A stretch of 64,000 nucleotides of DNA from Sulfolobus islandicus Y.N.15.51 (GCF_000022485.1 NC_012623.1:1452501-1516500), one strand, 5' to 3'; shown: positions 16,864 through 26,190, counted from the stretch's first letter. Translations and numbers: made by a program. Notes: generated by a model from the sequence alone, not told the origin.

Positions 16864-19041
16864 ATGAAGTATGGTAATATGAAAAAATGGGCGCCATTAA
16901 TATTATTTCTATTTTCTCTATTATTATTACAAGGAATATCTCTTCATGCCTCTTCACCGTCATTTTCCGTGAATGCAAGTTATTTAGCATCATTGCCTTA
17001 CGCAAATTCTCATGTCGCAGTAGTATACTATCAAGGTAGCTTATATATCATAGGTGGGGATTCACATTCAAACCAAGTTTGGATATACTCCAATGGCACA
17101 TGGAATATCGGGCCTAGTTTGCCTTTTAGTTTAGTTTCACCTTCAGCAATCGTCTATAATAACACAATTTATGTTATGGGTGGTTATAATAGCACTGGGA
17201 TAAATCCTTACGTTCTTAAACTTAATGGTAATTCTTGGGTTGTCGTAAGTGAAATGCCACTCCCAGCATACTCACCTTACATATTTGTTTATAATAATGC
17301 GATTTACGTTATTGGTGGAGAGAACACCACTAGCCCAGCTGGCCTTTATTTTCCACCTTCTAATGCAATTAGATTATTCTACCCCAATAACGATAGTTGG
17401 AGGATAATAGGTTACATGCCAGTTCCTACATATGGAGGTGGGTATGTATTTAATGGGACTTCCTTGATAATAGTTAGCGGTTACATTGGATATAGTGCCT
17501 ATACCAATGACATATTGATTTATAGTCCACAAAACAATAATTGGACTATTCTTAATGGCGTTCTTCCCTACTGGATTCACGATAGTGCCTTAGCCTATTA
17601 TAGGGGTGTTTTGTTTATTGTGGGTGGTTATATTTATACTGCAGGTTCTGGTGGGGTTAATAACGCAATCCTTGCCTACTATAATGGTAATTTGCAAAGA
17701 GTTGGATATCTTCCCGTCCCAGTATATTCTGCTGGTTATGTACAAGTAGGAAATATGTTGTATCTTGCTGGAGGCATTGGTAGTTCATTAAGTGATGTCT
17801 CTGCTTTACAGCTAATCACGTTTAACTTCCCACCTCTTCCCCCTAAGATAACCTCTTATTCTGCAGGAAATGAATCCGTTACCTTAGGCTGGAATCCAGT
17901 TAGACTATCTAGTGGTTATGAGATAATATATTGGAATAACATGGGATTCAACAGCTCAATTAATGTAGGTAACGTTACTAGTTACACTGTAACTGGTTTG
18001 AAAGATGGTATAACATACTACTTTGAGGTTTTAGCTTATAATTCAATTGGCTATTCTTCTCCCTCAAGTATAATCGCGTTAACTCCAGCTTCAGTTCCTA
18101 ACCCTCCACAACTCGTTTCTGTGAAGTACGGTAATGATAATGTTACATTGAATTGGTTGCCTCCAACTTTTTCTGGAGGCTATCTTTTACTAGGTTATTA
18201 CGTTATTGTTAAGAACGAGAATTCGATGGTTAGCTCACATTTCGTTAATAGTACTAGTTTGACAATAAGTAATCTGACACCAAACGTGACTTATAACGTT
18301 TTCATTTACGCTGTAAATAAGCTTGGTAATAGCTCTCCCCTAGTACTTACCGTTGTTCCAATTACCAAGGCTAGTGTTTTTGCATTTATAACTAAACTGG
18401 GAAATGGAATTTTAGTCAATTGGACTACTTCTTTCCCAGCTAATATAACTTTGGAACTGTATAATCCTAATGGTAACTTAATTTCTCAGATTGCAGCTAT
18501 AAAGGGTAATAGTAGCTATTTGTTTAGAGTACCTCAAGGTAATTATACGCTAGTAATAATAGCTTCAAACTCAGCTGGGGTTTCTAAATACGTTTATCAA
18601 GTAGTTTACTATTTACCACCAGCCTCTCCGCAAGTCTCGCTTATCGGATTTGGAAATAATCTGTACATTAGTTGGAATAATGAAGCGAATGTAATCACAT
18701 ATCTCGTTTACGTTAATAATAGTCTGGTTTATGAGGGACCAAGTAATAGCATTGTGACTAATATTAGTAATGGTACTTATTTAGTAAAGGTTATCGGTGT
18801 GAATCCAGCTGGCTCTTCATCTCCTGGCATTGCTGTAATTCACTATACCGGTGATTACGTCACTGTGGTTAAGATGAAGGTTGTTAATGTTACTATTGTC
18901 AGTAAGATCGCTTCGGCAGTATCAGGTAATGGCAATAATTTAAGTTTAGGTCAAAGTATTGTTATCATATTACTGGCTGTAATGATTTTGTTGAGTATTG
19001 CTATTATTACGAGAAATAGGAGCAATGGATTTGATTGGTAA
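16864..19041 (+). CDS. Kelch-repeat and fibronectin type III surface protein
   Basis: A large extracellular protein: N-terminal signal or anchor (WAPLILFLFSLLLLQGIS), then Kelch-like blades marked by repeated GG motifs (YIIGGD, YVMGGY, YVIGGE, FIVGGY, YLAGGI) over residues 30-310, then three to four FN3 domains (for example VTLGWNPV, VTLNWLPP, LYISWNNE) up to about 650, and a C-terminal membrane helix. Many N-glycosylation sequons fit an S-layer-exposed protein. The membrane tail at the C-terminus suggests it faces outward. Ligand unknown; adhesion or glycan binding is possible. Possible starts are ATG 16864 or 16879. Confidence 0.85.
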   Translation: MKYGNMKKWAPLILFLFSLLLLQGISLHASSPSFSVNASYLASLPYANSHVAVVYYQGSLYIIGGDSHSNQVWIYSNGTWNIGPSLPFSLVSPSAIVYNNTIYVMGGYNSTGINPYVLKLNGNSWVVVSEMPLPAYSPYIFVYNNAIYVIGGENTTSPAGLYFPPSNAIRLFYPNNDSWRIIGYMPVPTYGGGYVFNGTSLIIVSGYIGYSAYTNDILIYSPQNNNWTILNGVLPYWIHDSALAYYRGVLFIVGGYIYTAGSGGVNNAILAYYNGNLQRVGYLPVPVYSAGYVQVGNMLYLAGGIGSSLSDVSALQLITFNFPPLPPKITSYSAGNESVTLGWNPVRLSSGYEIIYWNNMGFNSSINVGNVTSYTVTGLKDGITYYFEVLAYNSIGYSSPSSIIALTPASVPNPPQLVSVKYGNDNVTLNWLPPTFSGGYLLLGYYVIVKNENSMVSSHFVNSTSLTISNLTPNVTYNVFIYAVNKLGNSSPLVLTVVPITKASVFAFITKLGNGILVNWTTSFPANITLELYNPNGNLISQIAAIKGNSSYLFRVPQGNYTLVIIASNSAGVSKYVYQVVYYLPPASPQVSLIGFGNNLYISWNNEANVITYLVYVNNSLVYEGPSNSIVTNISNGTYLVKVIGVNPAGSSSPGIAVIHYTGDYVTVVKMKVVNVTIVSKIASAVSGNGNNLSLGQSIVIILLAVMILLSIAIITRNRSNGFDW

Positions 19042-19059
19042 ATAATAGGGTTAACAAGG

Positions 19060-19083
19060 TTTGAACCCGGGATCACCAGCGTT
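19060..19083 (+). repeat. Partial tRNA 3'-end copy, possible attachment site
   Basis: Twenty-three of 24 bases match positions 22777-22800, inside the tRNA-Pro gene (T-loop arm and part of the anticodon arm, read as the complement). A lone 3' tRNA segment 3.7 kb from the full gene, on the side toward which the int(N) fragment points back, is what an SSV-type integration leaves as the far attachment site. The remaining tRNA sequence is absent. The int(C) half expected next to it is not present. Confidence 0.65.
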
Positions 19084-19849
19084 ATAGAAGAATCTTTATA
19101 ACATCGTAAATTAGTTGTCATCTTACGGCAATACCTTACAAGTGTAACGCAAAGGCTTTCTTTGAATTTTAGATAAATAAAAGGAAAATAAGCGAAGAGA
19201 TGCTAAGAATATGTTATGGCGGTAAATAAGCCTCATCACAAGACGTCATCCAAGATGATCAGAACGGAATTCGTGGATAATATCAGTAAAAATTTTGATT
19301 GGATTAAAGCAATCTACAAAAGCATTTATCTAAATAAAGCACGCAAAAATCCTCCTCTTTAGATTCCACTCCCTATAGAGATTTTCCTTAATTAAAAGAA
19401 TTATACCCAAAATTACGATACTATGAAAACCGCAACCAAACAAACCTTATTACCTCTATAATAGATTTTTTAATAACTACAATATGTTAAGTATCTGCTA
19501 ACTAAAGTAACACGCTAACGTTTAATTCTGTTTGACAGAATATAATTTTATCAAAGCTAGCGTGACTTACTTTTAAATCAAAGTTTGATTTTGAATTTAA
19601 AAAACTTAACGAGCTTGGTATCTTAGAAAATTGAATGATTTAACAAATCATTAGATATAGAAAAATTTTAGCTACTTGAAGGTAATGGGAAACCTAACTG
19701 GGTAAGAATAAATTATTTCTCTCTAGATGTTTAATTTTGTAGTAAGTATTTAAATTAAGGCGATTATATATACTATAATGTAATAAATATACCAAATTCG
19801 CGTATTTTTATTAAAGGAAAAATAAATAATAAAAACTGCACTTTATAAA
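19084..19849. other. Gene-poor stretch of a decayed integrated element
   Basis: About 770 bases with no intact gene. Near 19590-19735 (plus strand) short open pieces reading KKLNELGILEN and LEGNGKPNWVRINYFSLD look like a broken winged-helix regulator, interrupted by stops. A nested inverted repeat lies at 19504-19573. Base composition is more AT-rich than the flanking genes. The region fits an eroded provirus or plasmid. Confidence 0.45.
19504..19573. repeat. Nested inverted repeat (cruciform or RNA hairpin)
   Basis: Outer arms: AAAGTAA then CACGCTA (19504-19517) pair with TAGCGTG, a 2-base bulge, then TTACTTT (19558-19573), giving 14 pairs. Inner hairpin: ATTCTGT, loop ttg, ACAGAAT (19525-19541), 7 perfect pairs. 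The whole unit is 70 bases. It may be an operator pair, a miniature inverted-repeat element, a small RNA or an origin structure of the decayed element. Nothing in the sequence decides between these. Confidence 0.6.
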
Positions 19850-20464
19850 TTATTTAATCTCAATTCGCTCTATTTTTCCTGTTCTTAAATATATTGTCTT
19901 ATCACATGATTCTTTGAGCAGAAGATCATGAGAAGCAAAAATTATTGTACCGCTATACTCCCTTATCATATCCTTGACCGCTTTAGAATTTTCTATATCT
20001 AAATTAGATGTAGGCTCGTCAAGTAGTAGTAATTTGGCCTCGGCAGAGAAGGCTAAAGCTAATTTAAATAACCTTCTCTGACCAGAACTTAGTTGGTAAG
20101 ATTTCTTATAAAGAGGTAGATCGAATTTATTAATTAGCTCCTCTGTTTTATTTATATTAAAATCCCTTAATGACGTTATGAACTCTAAGTTTTCCTTTAA
20201 ACTAGCATTTTCTAGAAATATTAAATACTCCTCTAGCATGTACATTTCACTTTTTCTTAGCTCTACAGTTGGATTCTTATTAAATACCCTTACGTATCCA
20301 GAATCTGGATTTAACACGCCATAAATTAGATATAGTAAAGTAGTCTTACCAGAACCATTTGGACCTTGAATTAAAACTTTCTCTCCTTCATTTACACTGA
20401 AATTTACTTTTAGCTCAAAATTTTTAAATTTCTTAAAAACATCTACTTTAACTATCTCACTCAA
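19850..20464 (-). CDS. ABC transporter ATPase of a small exporter cassette
   Basis: A 204-residue ABC ATPase with all catalytic motifs: Walker A GPNGSGKTT near residue 35, signature LSSGQRR near 120, Walker B LLLLDEPT near 140, and a switch histidine in FASHD. The short form and the FtsX-like partner point to an export or lipid/peptide extrusion role. Its start overlaps the stop of the upstream permease gene by 8 bases, so the two form one operon. The permease is broken, so the ATPase may now be orphaned. It lies within the putative integrated element. Confidence 0.85.
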   Translation of the reverse strand: MSEIVKVDVFKKFKNFELKVNFSVNEGEKVLIQGPNGSGKTTLLYLIYGVLNPDSGYVRVFNKNPTVELRKSEMYMLEEYLIFLENASLKENLEFITSLRDFNINKTEELINKFDLPLYKKSYQLSSGQRRLFKLALAFSAEAKLLLLDEPTSNLDIENSKAVKDMIREYSGTIIFASHDLLLKESCDKTIYLRTGKIERIEIK

Positions 20465-21616
20465 TACTCCTCACCTTTAGGAATTTGTGCTGATTACTGT
20501 AAGCAGAAAACACCGTATAGTACTCAATCAAAATAGAAGATACTAATAATCCAATTAGTCCAGCTATGAATGGATAGACGACCGATAATGGATACCAGTA
20601 GACATCGTATAAATAATAATAAGCTATATATACTATTAATGGAATTATACCTATTACCAGAAACGGTAATATTAGCAGCTTAAAACTTCTCTTCTCGTCA
20701 ACTCCATTAATTATGAATAGTGCCAGAACGTTTGAAAATCTACTTCTAATTCTAAATATAAGGAGTAATGAGATCAGAATGTAAATGGTTTCGACTATTT
20801 CTGAGGTAGTCCTTAATGAGTTAAGCTGAAAATACGAAAATGTAAACGAGGAACCAAATCGAGTTATAGAATACCAGTCTGAAAGCGGTAAACCTTCGTA
20901 TTTTGTATTAGATAAGAAAGCTTTGAATTCATTTAAAGCAGTATAATTATCTTTAAGAATTATAACATTATCTAATGAGTTTATAGTGTAGTTTATATTA
21001 GTTAAAGGTAAGATAGCAAATCCTTCTGCGGAAAAGAACGCGTTATATAATATTCCAATAACTCTTAAACTTATGATATTTTTTCCCATATATACACTAA
21101 CGTTCTCACCTAGCTGAAGATTAAGCTGATTCATTTTACCAGCTACCAAATATACTCCATATTCTGGATATCTACCTATTGCGATCATAGAGGAAATAGG
21201 AAATATTTTCTTAGCCAAACTTAAATTATTTATTGCAATAGCCTCAACTATAGCTCCACCAAGTCTAGCCCCTATATAAATATATCCAAAAGGTGCTAAA
21301 GAATTATTACTCTATAGTTGGTGGACTTAAATATAAAGTTAATTTATTTATCAAAAGGTGCTAAAGAATTATTACCGAAGAGCCTTTCTAACTGATTTAT
21401 TACTAAAGTATTGTTATTACCGGCTATACTTACCACATATAGATTGCTATAACTCGTTGCTCTAACTTGATATATGGTTAGGGAACTAAATAAGGCAAAA
21501 AAGAAAAGGTGCAAGATTGGAAGAAATAATAAAAGAATTAATAAAAATATTACTAAATCTCTTATACTATTTCTTGTTAAGAATTGTTTAAAAATAGATT
21601 TAAGCATATTTAGCAC
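20457..21616 (-). pseudogene. FtsX-like ABC permease broken by a 65-base insertion
   Basis: Two open parts belong together. The N-terminal part (to 21344) has a first membrane helix and the start of an ectodomain; the C-terminal part (20457 to about 21286) has the rest of the ectodomain, which includes the segment RYPEYGVYLVAGKM, and three helices in an FtsX/MacB-like layout. Between them lies a 41-base insert flanked by a 24-base direct repeat (21287-21310 and 21352-21375). Deleting one repeat plus the insert (65 bases) joins the frames exactly and gives a protein of about 364 residues. As written, translation ends at 21344. It is cotranscribed with the ATPase. Confidence 0.75.
21287..21375. 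repeat. 24-base direct repeat flanking a 41-base insert
   Basis: Positions 21287-21310 and 21352-21375 are identical 24-mers. The 41 bases between them show no terminal inverted repeat and no coding capacity. The structure resembles an unusually long target-site duplication around a tiny remnant, or the scar of an element that left imprecisely. Recombination between the repeats would restore the permease frame. Confidence 0.85.
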
Positions 21617-21648
21617 CTAATATATTTAATCAGATTGAGAAAAAAGAT

Positions 21649-22196
21649 TTAAGTTATGGATAATGTCTGATAGGAATATGAATACCCTGAACCTACTGAT
21701 ACTGAACGAGCCCACCATGGTGTTATATTAAGATTTATTGCTCCTGCTGCTCCATAATCCACTTGTCCTATCAGGTTTGTATTAGATGGAATGGGTTGCG
21801 CTATGTAGTATCCGATAGTTTCAGGTGATGTAATAAACCATATTGAATAATAAGCTGCAGCCCATACTTTAACATTACCCCAGTTAGCAGCTACCACATT
21901 AACTGGCGGAATACCACCTATTTCTCCAGTTATTTGGAGTTTAGGCATAACTACTCCGTTAATACTGTAGTTAGTAACAACAGCGAAGTTTACAGCATTT
22001 GTAGGTACAGGTATCGGCCCTACATTATCTGGGCAAACTTCTATACTTTCCGCACCATATGCCGTAGAGCCTATAGCAACACTTCCACTAGACCATGCGA
22101 AATAAGGGTTATTCTCAAAAGCTAATGTGATTATAGAGATTATAGGTACTGTTATAGCTAATAATATTACAGCTTTTAGAACTAACTTTTCCCCAT
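21649..22196 (-). pseudogene. Secreted protein gene with frameshift in the signal peptide
   Basis: The ATG at 22196 opens MGK and then hits a stop after four codons, but the frame shifted by one base is open for about 182 residues and begins with an ideal signal peptide (KLVLKAVILLAITVPIISII). One missing A in the run after ATGGGG explains the break. The mature part is rich in G, S, Y, N and W, with a single cysteine (SIEVCPDN), and resembles small secreted archaeal proteins. It precedes the permease and ATPase genes, so it could be their export substrate, for example a bacteriocin-like protein. That role is speculative. Confidence 0.6.
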
Positions 22197-22562
22197 TTTA
22201 TATCACTATATTAAACCATAATTTATAACTTTTTTTACTCTCATAATACTTAGTAAGATAGGTTTAAAGTTAGAAATCTATCCTTATAAATCTAGTTTTG
22301 GATATATAGATATTATAGGTAATTTTTATTCCTTGATGTTGTCGTTAACCTATTTATTTTTCCTATTACGAGTATTTAGGACATAATCAAGTACTCCATT
22401 CCCCTATTCTTGGGAAAAACGCTGTTCCTTGAATTTAAAGGTTAATAACGGCACTATGAATCTTTACTGTCTTCTTTCAACTTAACGCGTTTTGACTGCA
22501 AAAATTAACGGGTTCCCAATGCTTATAAGCCCGTTTTAGCAACCATAATACGGGGCATAAAA
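22197..22562. other. Intergenic region upstream of int(N)
   Basis: About 365 bases with no gene. It contains a TATA-like ttaatata for the secreted-protein gene on the minus strand near 22207-22215, and a palindromic TATA GCTTATAAGC at 22521-22530, flanked by acggg and cccgt, some 33-42 bases before the integrase fragment. That second element is the likely old integrase promoter. Confidence 0.5.
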
Positions 22563-22781
22563 CTGACGAAAGATAAGACGCGCTATAAATATGGCGACTA
22601 TATTTTACGTGAGAGAAAAGGGCGGTATTATGTCTATAAGTTGGAAACGATAAACGGTGAGGTAAAGGAGCGTTACGTTGGTCCTTTAGCTGACGTTGTT
22701 GAATCGTATCTGAAGTTGAAAGAAAGTAATGGAATTGGGGGTGTGGGGGGTACCCCCCACAATGGGGCCGCCGGGATTTGA
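22563..22781 (+). pseudogene. N-terminal fragment of an SSV-type tyrosine integrase, int(N)
   Basis: The frame [20 protein letters not shown] and then [14 protein letters not shown] is the N-terminal region of fusellovirus SSV1-type integrases as I know them. It runs into the tRNA-Pro gene on the opposite strand, as expected because the viral attachment site lies inside int. The conventional start is replaced by CTG at 22563, with no ATG, GTG or TTG nearby, and the frame is one base off the expected reading through the tRNA. It is therefore a decayed int(N). The catalytic C-terminal half is absent from the window. Confidence 0.88.
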
Positions 22782-22859
22782 ACCCGGGACCACCAGCGTT
22801 CTGGTGGTTAGGGTAGTATCCCCAGGCTGGCATCCTAGTCCAAGCTAGACTACGGCCCC
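22764..22859 (-). tRNA. tRNA-Pro (GGG), intron-containing
   Basis: The acceptor stem GGGGCCG pairs with CGGCCCC, the T arm is CCCGGGTTCAAATCCCGG and the anticodon stem CCAGC pairs with GCTGG. Between the two anticodon-stem strands are 28 bases, so an intron of about 21 bases is present after CTGGGG. The loop start CTGGGG gives anticodon GGG. The exact splice sites need the bulge-helix-bulge fold to be drawn. Its 3' end is overlapped by the int(N) fragment, marking an integration site. Confidence 0.82.
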
Positions 22860-23034
22860 TTTAATAAAGATAGAGGGAGGGTTTAAAAATTAACTCGTTT
22901 CTAATACTCACATAATACTTTTACTTTCGGTCTACTCTCTCTCCCTATTTAATACGTTTGTATAACGAGTATCACAGTAGTTTGTGCTATATTAAATGGT
23001 GTAAATAGTTGTTAATAGGTGGTCATCAATTCCG

Positions 23035-23253
23035 ATAAAATACGTTTGCAGGAATTGTGGAACAATATTGCATAAGTTTGAAAAGGTTGGACAAGATTTC
23101 TATGGTGTGAGGACTCCCTCAGAGATTAAATCAATATTCGGAGGCAGATGCCCTAGATGTGGACATGAGTTAGGTATCCCGACTTTAAACGATATAAAGA
23201 TAAATCTTAAAAAGAAGGCAACAAAAGTTATGGTTTTAGAACAACTGAGATAA
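23035..23253 (+). CDS. Small zinc-ribbon protein with a possible ATA start
   Basis: The product (about 72 residues) has two CxxC knuckles, YVCRNCG near the N-terminus and GRCPRCGHEL near residue 44, forming one zinc ribbon, then a basic tail. The first knuckle lies upstream of the only conventional start, a TTG at 23068. No ATG, GTG or TTG precedes it in frame back to the stop at 23002. The codon aligned with the natural start (before KYVCRNCG) is ATA at 23035, preceded at 11 bases by GGTG. So either ATA is the start, or a former ATG has mutated. Role unknown; such proteins are common beside RNA-processing genes. Confidence 0.65.
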   Translation: MKYVCRNCGTILHKFEKVGQDFYGVRTPSEIKSIFGGRCPRCGHELGIPTLNDIKINLKKKATKVMVLEQLR

Positions 23254-23835
23254 GAGCTGGTCAAAAGTTATTTCAGATTTAGAATACTTGACCCCCAAGT
23301 CACGCCTATTTAGATAGTTTGAAAGTAGTTTTGTGACATTTCTGGGTTTCTCTTTTATTGTCGCAGAATCGTAATCTATAATATACGTTCTGTTATACGA
23401 GACTATTACGTTTTTCCATGGTCTACTCAATTCTTTATGCTCTATGAGTTTCTCTTCAAGAATTCTAGCTCTTTCTAGTAAATCAATTATTGTTTCTCTT
23501 CTCTCATTTTTCATTAAATTTCTCCCATGTATATACTCCATTAAAATAAAATTCTTACCGTAATCGTAAACCCTTGGTGCTACTTCCTCTCCGGCTTTGA
23601 TTTGTAATTTTGCTTCAATTTCTAAGGTTTCCTTAGGAGCATCTGTTCTCCTTATTTTTAGGACTTTGTATGGTTCAACTAATACTACTATTCCAGTTTT
23701 TCCTTTCCCTAATACTTTTAAACTCCCTAAGTTCTTTTGACCAAATGAGTACGCGTAATCAAATCCCGCCTTTCTTAGCTCTTCTTCAACTTCTTTAGAA
23801 TAAGTAGGGTAGATAAAACAGCTTATTTTAACCAA
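23236..23835 (-). CDS. RIO/Bud32-like small protein kinase
   Basis: A compact kinase-fold protein of about 199 residues. The glycine loop is [12 protein letters not shown] near residue 43, the lysine is in YKVLKIRR, and the hinge follows LMEYIHGRN. The metal-binding Asp is in YIIDYDSA near 163. The catalytic-loop segment is atypical, so activity may differ from standard kinases. I chose the TTG at 23835, which overlaps the stop of the CCA-adding enzyme gene, instead of a long upstream extension that duplicates that gene in another frame. It is the last gene of a three-gene minus-strand operon. Confidence 0.75.
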   Translation of the reverse strand: MVKISCFIYPTYSKEVEEELRKAGFDYAYSFGQKNLGSLKVLGKGKTGIVVLVEPYKVLKIRRTDAPKETLEIEAKLQIKAGEEVAPRVYDYGKNFILMEYIHGRNLMKNERRETIIDLLERARILEEKLIEHKELSRPWKNVIVSYNRTYIIDYDSATIKEKPRNVTKLLSNYLNRRDLGVKYSKSEITFDQLLSQLF

Positions 23836-25061
23836 GTTGGAGTTTTCCTCAAGAATTTCATTATTTGTTGATCTTCCTTGTTTTGTAGCCAATAACTCTC
23901 GATATTGTACTTCACCTTTAGAACTATATTCTTTTTGGCTATTGTCTCTGCATCGTATTCCTTTCTCTCTTTTATAGAGTATAATCTTCCATCTTCTCCA
24001 ACCCATATATTATCATTTTTCTGAATAAAATCTTCTATAGTTTCTGAGTAGTATTGTGGTCCAATATTTAGATAATACTGTCCAATGTTCTTACTTTCCA
24101 GTTGTACTGCAATAGTGATATTATTGGTATCTCCCCATGCTTGTACATCGATTACTCTAAAACCATATTGTTTTAGTGCTCTCTCTATTTTGTTTACACT
24201 TCTCTTTATTTGACCCCATACGATATCCTCTGAACTCTTCTCGTCCAAATTTAACCTTAAAATTAGCACGTCTCCCTTAACTTTTTCCTCTACTTTTTTT
24301 GATGGAAAGAAGAACTCTATAGAGGGGTTTTTTAGATAATATTTTGCGGCAATGGAAAATGTCGCTATATTTTTTAATGACACTGCGGCGGTTACATTTC
24401 TTTTAGGGTCTACTGGGTCTGGGATAATTAATGGCTCAGAAAAAATTTTCATTGGTTTCGTTAATTCTATTTTTATTGGATGCTTCCATTTTGAGGCCTC
24501 TTCTAGAACTTTTCTAAAATTTCCATAATATATAATTAAGAGTTCTGTTGCATATCCAGAGAATCCTTGTACTTTCAATTCAGCCCCGTAAACGCCTATT
24601 CCTTTCATGAACCTTTTAAGTAATCTAACCTCATCTTTTCCTCTTTCGTCCAAGTGGGAAGTAACGTATTTCGTATGGAATGGTGTTCTATCAACTGCAG
24701 TTATTGCCTTATCTCCGCTTTCCACTCTCAAGGCTGGGACTATATCTACTTCTACGTTATTTATATTGACTATCACATACGGATGTTCAGCGTATGCTAA
24801 AGTATAATCGAGATCTTTTATTCTGTTAATAATATCGTTTAGAGCGTTTCTTTCTAGATATTCTTTTCCAACATCTTTAGGATAAAATACGAAGACGTCT
24901 ATATCTGTATCTTGTCTTAGCCAAGTTCCTTTCCTAAATGATCCCTCGACCTCGAAATCTAATTTATTTAACCTTTCCCTAATGATTTCCAATACTTTTT
25001 CTATTCCTTTTTTGTCTTCTTCAGTGGGTTTTATTATCTTCAGTACTTCCTCCTCTATCAA
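23823..25061 (-). CDS. cca: CCA-adding tRNA nucleotidyltransferase (archaeal class I)
   Basis: This enzyme adds or repairs the 3' CCA of tRNAs without a template. The nucleotidyltransferase signature [19 protein letters not shown] (GS and DxD metal ligands) lies near residues 40-58 and VDIVPA carries the third carboxylate. The length of 412 residues matches archaeal class I enzymes. The start is TTG at 25061 within the end of the ligase-like gene. The local tRNA genes do not obviously encode CCA, consistent with the need for this enzyme. Confidence 0.93.
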   Translation of the reverse strand: MIEEEVLKIIKPTEEDKKGIEKVLEIIRERLNKLDFEVEGSFRKGTWLRQDTDIDVFVFYPKDVGKEYLERNALNDIINRIKDLDYTLAYAEHPYVIVNINNVEVDIVPALRVESGDKAITAVDRTPFHTKYVTSHLDERGKDEVRLLKRFMKGIGVYGAELKVQGFSGYATELLIIYYGNFRKVLEEASKWKHPIKIELTKPMKIFSEPLIIPDPVDPKRNVTAAVSLKNIATFSIAAKYYLKNPSIEFFFPSKKVEEKVKGDVLILRLNLDEKSSEDIVWGQIKRSVNKIERALKQYGFRVIDVQAWGDTNNITIAVQLESKNIGQYYLNIGPQYYSETIEDFIQKNDNIWVGEDGRLYSIKERKEYDAETIAKKNIVLKVKYNIESYWLQNKEDQQIMKFLRKTPTWLK

Positions 25062-25605
25062 TTGAACTCACTTCAAATAGTTTATCATATATTGGACCTT
25101 TTGGAGTTAACGTGCTTTTAAAGAGAACAGCATTATTAACTTCAAAGGTTCCAATATCCACGTTCATATTCTCGTTAATCGTATTTATGAGGTTGCTAAT
25201 GGAGTTGTAGCTTTTTACCCTGCCTATTGTTAAATGTGGTGAGAAATCCTTATCGTCTTCTGGTCTAATTTTTCGCTTTAATAGCTCGTTAAGTATATAA
25301 GATCTAATCTGTCTAAGCTGTTGTTGGCCCTCAACGATTCCAACCCAAACTACTCTTGGTCTTGTTAAATTTGGAAATGCCCCTAAACCTTTTAGTGTAA
25401 CTTTAAATTTATTGAATTTTAACCCACTCATTGAATCTTTCACTTCTTCTACTCTATCCTCTCTAACTTCGCCTAGGAATAATAGTGTAATGTGAATGTT
25501 ATATGGTTCGACCAATTTTATGTCGGCTCCTGCATTTTTTACTATCTCGAATATTTCAAGCAGTTTTGGGGATTGCGGTACTTCTATGCCTATAAAGAGC
25601 CTCAT
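25021..25605 (-). CDS. thpR: RNA 2',3'-cyclic phosphodiesterase / 2',5'-RNA ligase family
   Basis: A 2H-superfamily phosphoesterase with both HxT motifs: [10 protein letters not shown] near residue 43 and [10 protein letters not shown] near 130. These histidines act on 2',3'-cyclic phosphate or 2',5' bonds in RNA; bacterial relatives were named for joining tRNA half molecules. The length of 194 residues is normal. It starts at ATG 25605 only 18 bases from the divergent gene and overlaps the CCA-adding enzyme gene by 41 bases, which places it in a tRNA-maturation operon. Confidence 0.9.
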   Translation of the reverse strand: MRLFIGIEVPQSPKLLEIFEIVKNAGADIKLVEPYNIHITLLFLGEVREDRVEEVKDSMSGLKFNKFKVTLKGLGAFPNLTRPRVVWVGIVEGQQQLRQIRSYILNELLKRKIRPEDDKDFSPHLTIGRVKSYNSISNLINTINENMNVDIGTFEVNNAVLFKSTLTPKGPIYDKLFEVSSIDRGGSTEDNKTH

Positions 25606-25623
25606 AATTTTTAAACCTCTATA

Positions 25624-26190
25624 ATGAGTTATTTGGTGGTCACAATTAAAGTCATTCTAATTACTGGAATGCCAGGATCTGGAAAAAGTGAATTTGCAAA
25701 GCTGTTGAAGGAAAGGGGAGCAAAGGTTATAGTGATGAGTGATGTAGTAAGGAAGAGATACTCCATTGAGGCTAAACCTGGAGAGAGGTTAATGGATTTT
25801 GCAAAGAGGTTAAGGGAAATTTATGGAGACGGTGTGGTTGCAAGACTTTGTGTTGAGGAATTGGGAACTAGTAACCATGATCTAGTAGTGTTTGATGGCG
25901 TGAGGAGTTTGGCAGAAGTTGAGGAGTTTAAAAGGCTTTTAGGTGACAGCGTTTACATTGTGGCAGTTCACTCTCCGCCTAAGATAAGATATAAGAGGAT
26001 GATTGAGAGGTTAAGGAGTGATGACTCTAAGGAGATTTCTGAGTTGATAAGAAGGGATAGGGAGGAATTGAAATTGGGTATCGGAGAAGTAATAGCTATG
26101 GCAGATTATATTATAACTAATGATTCAAACTACGAGGAATTTAAGAGACGCTGTGAAGAAGTGACAGATAGAGTGTTAAAAAATGGTTAA
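25624..26190 (+). CDS. P-loop nucleotide kinase-like protein (UPF0200)
   Basis: The Walker [10 protein letters not shown] is near residue 15. The layout, with a lid region [13 protein letters not shown], resembles dephospho-CoA or adenylate kinases. Its substrate is not established as far as I know. ATG at 25624 is the longest start. A GTG at 25636 fits a leaderless mRNA better, since ttttaaacc lies about 25 bases upstream of it. It overlaps the next gene by 8 bases, forming a two-gene operon that is conserved in Sulfolobus. Confidence 0.82.

Noticed and set aside
21649-22196. Assignment of the secreted protein as a sulfolobicin
   Set aside because: Size and neighbours fit a bacteriocin-like role, but I cannot match its sequence to SulA or SulB from memory.
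22477-22833. 118-codon frame on the minus strand across int(N) and tRNA-Pro
   Set aside because: It is the complement of the integrase fragment and the tRNA and has no protein family character.
19060-22859. A living provirus or plasmid
   Set aside because: There is no int(C), no replication or capsid gene, and the cargo genes are broken.
23835-24006. Long N-terminal extension of the RIO-like kinase
   Set aside because: It would duplicate the C-terminal part of the CCA-adding enzyme gene in another frame; the TTG overlapping that gene's stop gives the kinase-like length.
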